Below, piece by piece: positions 6,360-6,465 of a stretch of 6,465 bases of DNA. The translations under genes were made by a program, and so were the position numbers. Every line of letters begins with the position of its first letter. Position 1 is the stretch's first letter. Below the pieces are notes generated by a model. It did not search any database, was not told the DNA's origin, and was given only the letters and a program-made list of their open reading frames with translations. Origin of the DNA: Bacteroidales bacterium (GTDB taxonomy: Bacteria; Bacteroidota; Bacteroidia; Bacteroidales; FEN-979); NCBI GenBank assembly GCA_023231005.1, contig JALNWG010000057.1, forward strand, positions 1 through 6,465, given 5' to 3'.

Positions 6360-6465
6360 GCATCCCGTTTTTTGATACCTTTGAGCCATGGGAACAAGAG
6401 AAATTTTCAGCGGTGTGAACTCAATCAAATTTAATCAGCGGTTTAAAACAGATGAAGATTGTTAC
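6346..6465 (+). mobile_element. Left end of an IS1595-like insertion sequence (runs off the window)
   Basis: The transposase start at 6388 implies an IS end a few tens of bases upstream. The sequence changes from the AT-rich lipoprotein gene to a GC-richer stretch at about 6345-6352 (TATAGGCGCTTAGGCATCCC), which I take as the approximate terminal region. Neither the inverted repeat nor the target duplication can be confirmed because the right end lies outside the window. The boundary is uncertain by perhaps 15 bases. Confidence 0.5.
6388..6465 (+). CDS. N-terminus of an IS1595-family (ISXO2-like) transposase, partial
   Basis: ATG 6388 opens a frame of 26 codons to the window edge, with an in-frame TGA at 6382-6384 just upstream, so the start cannot be further left. 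The peptide contains NSIKFNQRFKTDEDCY, matching the N-terminal start of IS1595-family transposases. There a phrase like 'F...F.tdedCy.YL...kW' leads into a zinc-ribbon domain and then the ISXO2-like DDE domain. Neither of those domains is visible here, so whether the gene is intact is unknown. No ribosome binding site is seen. A TACCTTTG sequence (6376-6383) matches the Bacteroidetes -7 promoter element TAnnTTTG but lies only four bases before the ATG. Confidence 0.65.
   Translation, partial: MGTREIFSGVNSIKFNQRFKTDEDCY

Noticed and set aside
6376..6383. TACCTTTG, a perfect match to the Bacteroidetes -7 element, as the promoter of the IS1595-like transposase.
   Set aside because: It is only four bases from the ATG, so transcription would start at or after the start codon. 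No -33 element at proper spacing is convincing.

Overview
The window looks like a piece of a Bacteroidetes chromosome. Three things suggest this: two consecutive CAZyme genes (GH28 then GH38) as in a polysaccharide utilization locus, Bacteroidetes-style RHS repeat and core sequence, and starts without a Shine-Dalgarno sequence. I cannot place it to genus. It divides sharply into an orderly carbohydrate-degradation part (1-3729) and a scrambled mobile or toxin-related part (about 3745-6465).

Left part: the 3' end of a GH28-like (polygalacturonase/rhamnogalacturonase-type) beta-helix enzyme ends at 204. A hairpin with a T-tract (218-240) follows, and then a complete secreted GH38 family enzyme of 1149 residues begins at a GTG codon (280-3729). 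This protein has a signal peptide, an N-terminal discoidin-like beta-sandwich, a GH38 catalytic domain with recognisable zinc/nucleophile residues, and a GH38 C-terminal domain. Together the two enzymes fit stepwise periplasmic breakdown of a complex plant or algal glycan.

Right part: fifteen bases after the GH38 stop begins a dead ISL3-family insertion sequence on the minus strand (about 3745-4683). Its transposase has lost the N-terminal third and carries two frameshifts, one near 4070 and one near 3973. They cancel each other, so that the C-terminal end with the catalytic Glu can still be read. The element abuts, with no matching RHS sequence on its other side, a 5'-truncated RHS gene on the plus strand. 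The RHS piece (4684-6006) has an internal deletion and frame changes around 5060-5083. It then reads through an RHS core box into a variable C-terminal module with a zincin HEYGH motif. A small lipoprotein gene (6003-6359) overlaps it by ATGA and is a candidate immunity partner. That gene appears to be cut short by an IS1595-like element whose transposase starts at 6388 and leaves the window.

The most interesting content is the displaced RHS C-terminal metalloprotease-like module with its overlapping lipoprotein, flanked on each side by an insertion sequence. All family assignments rest on motif recognition by eye; no searches were run.
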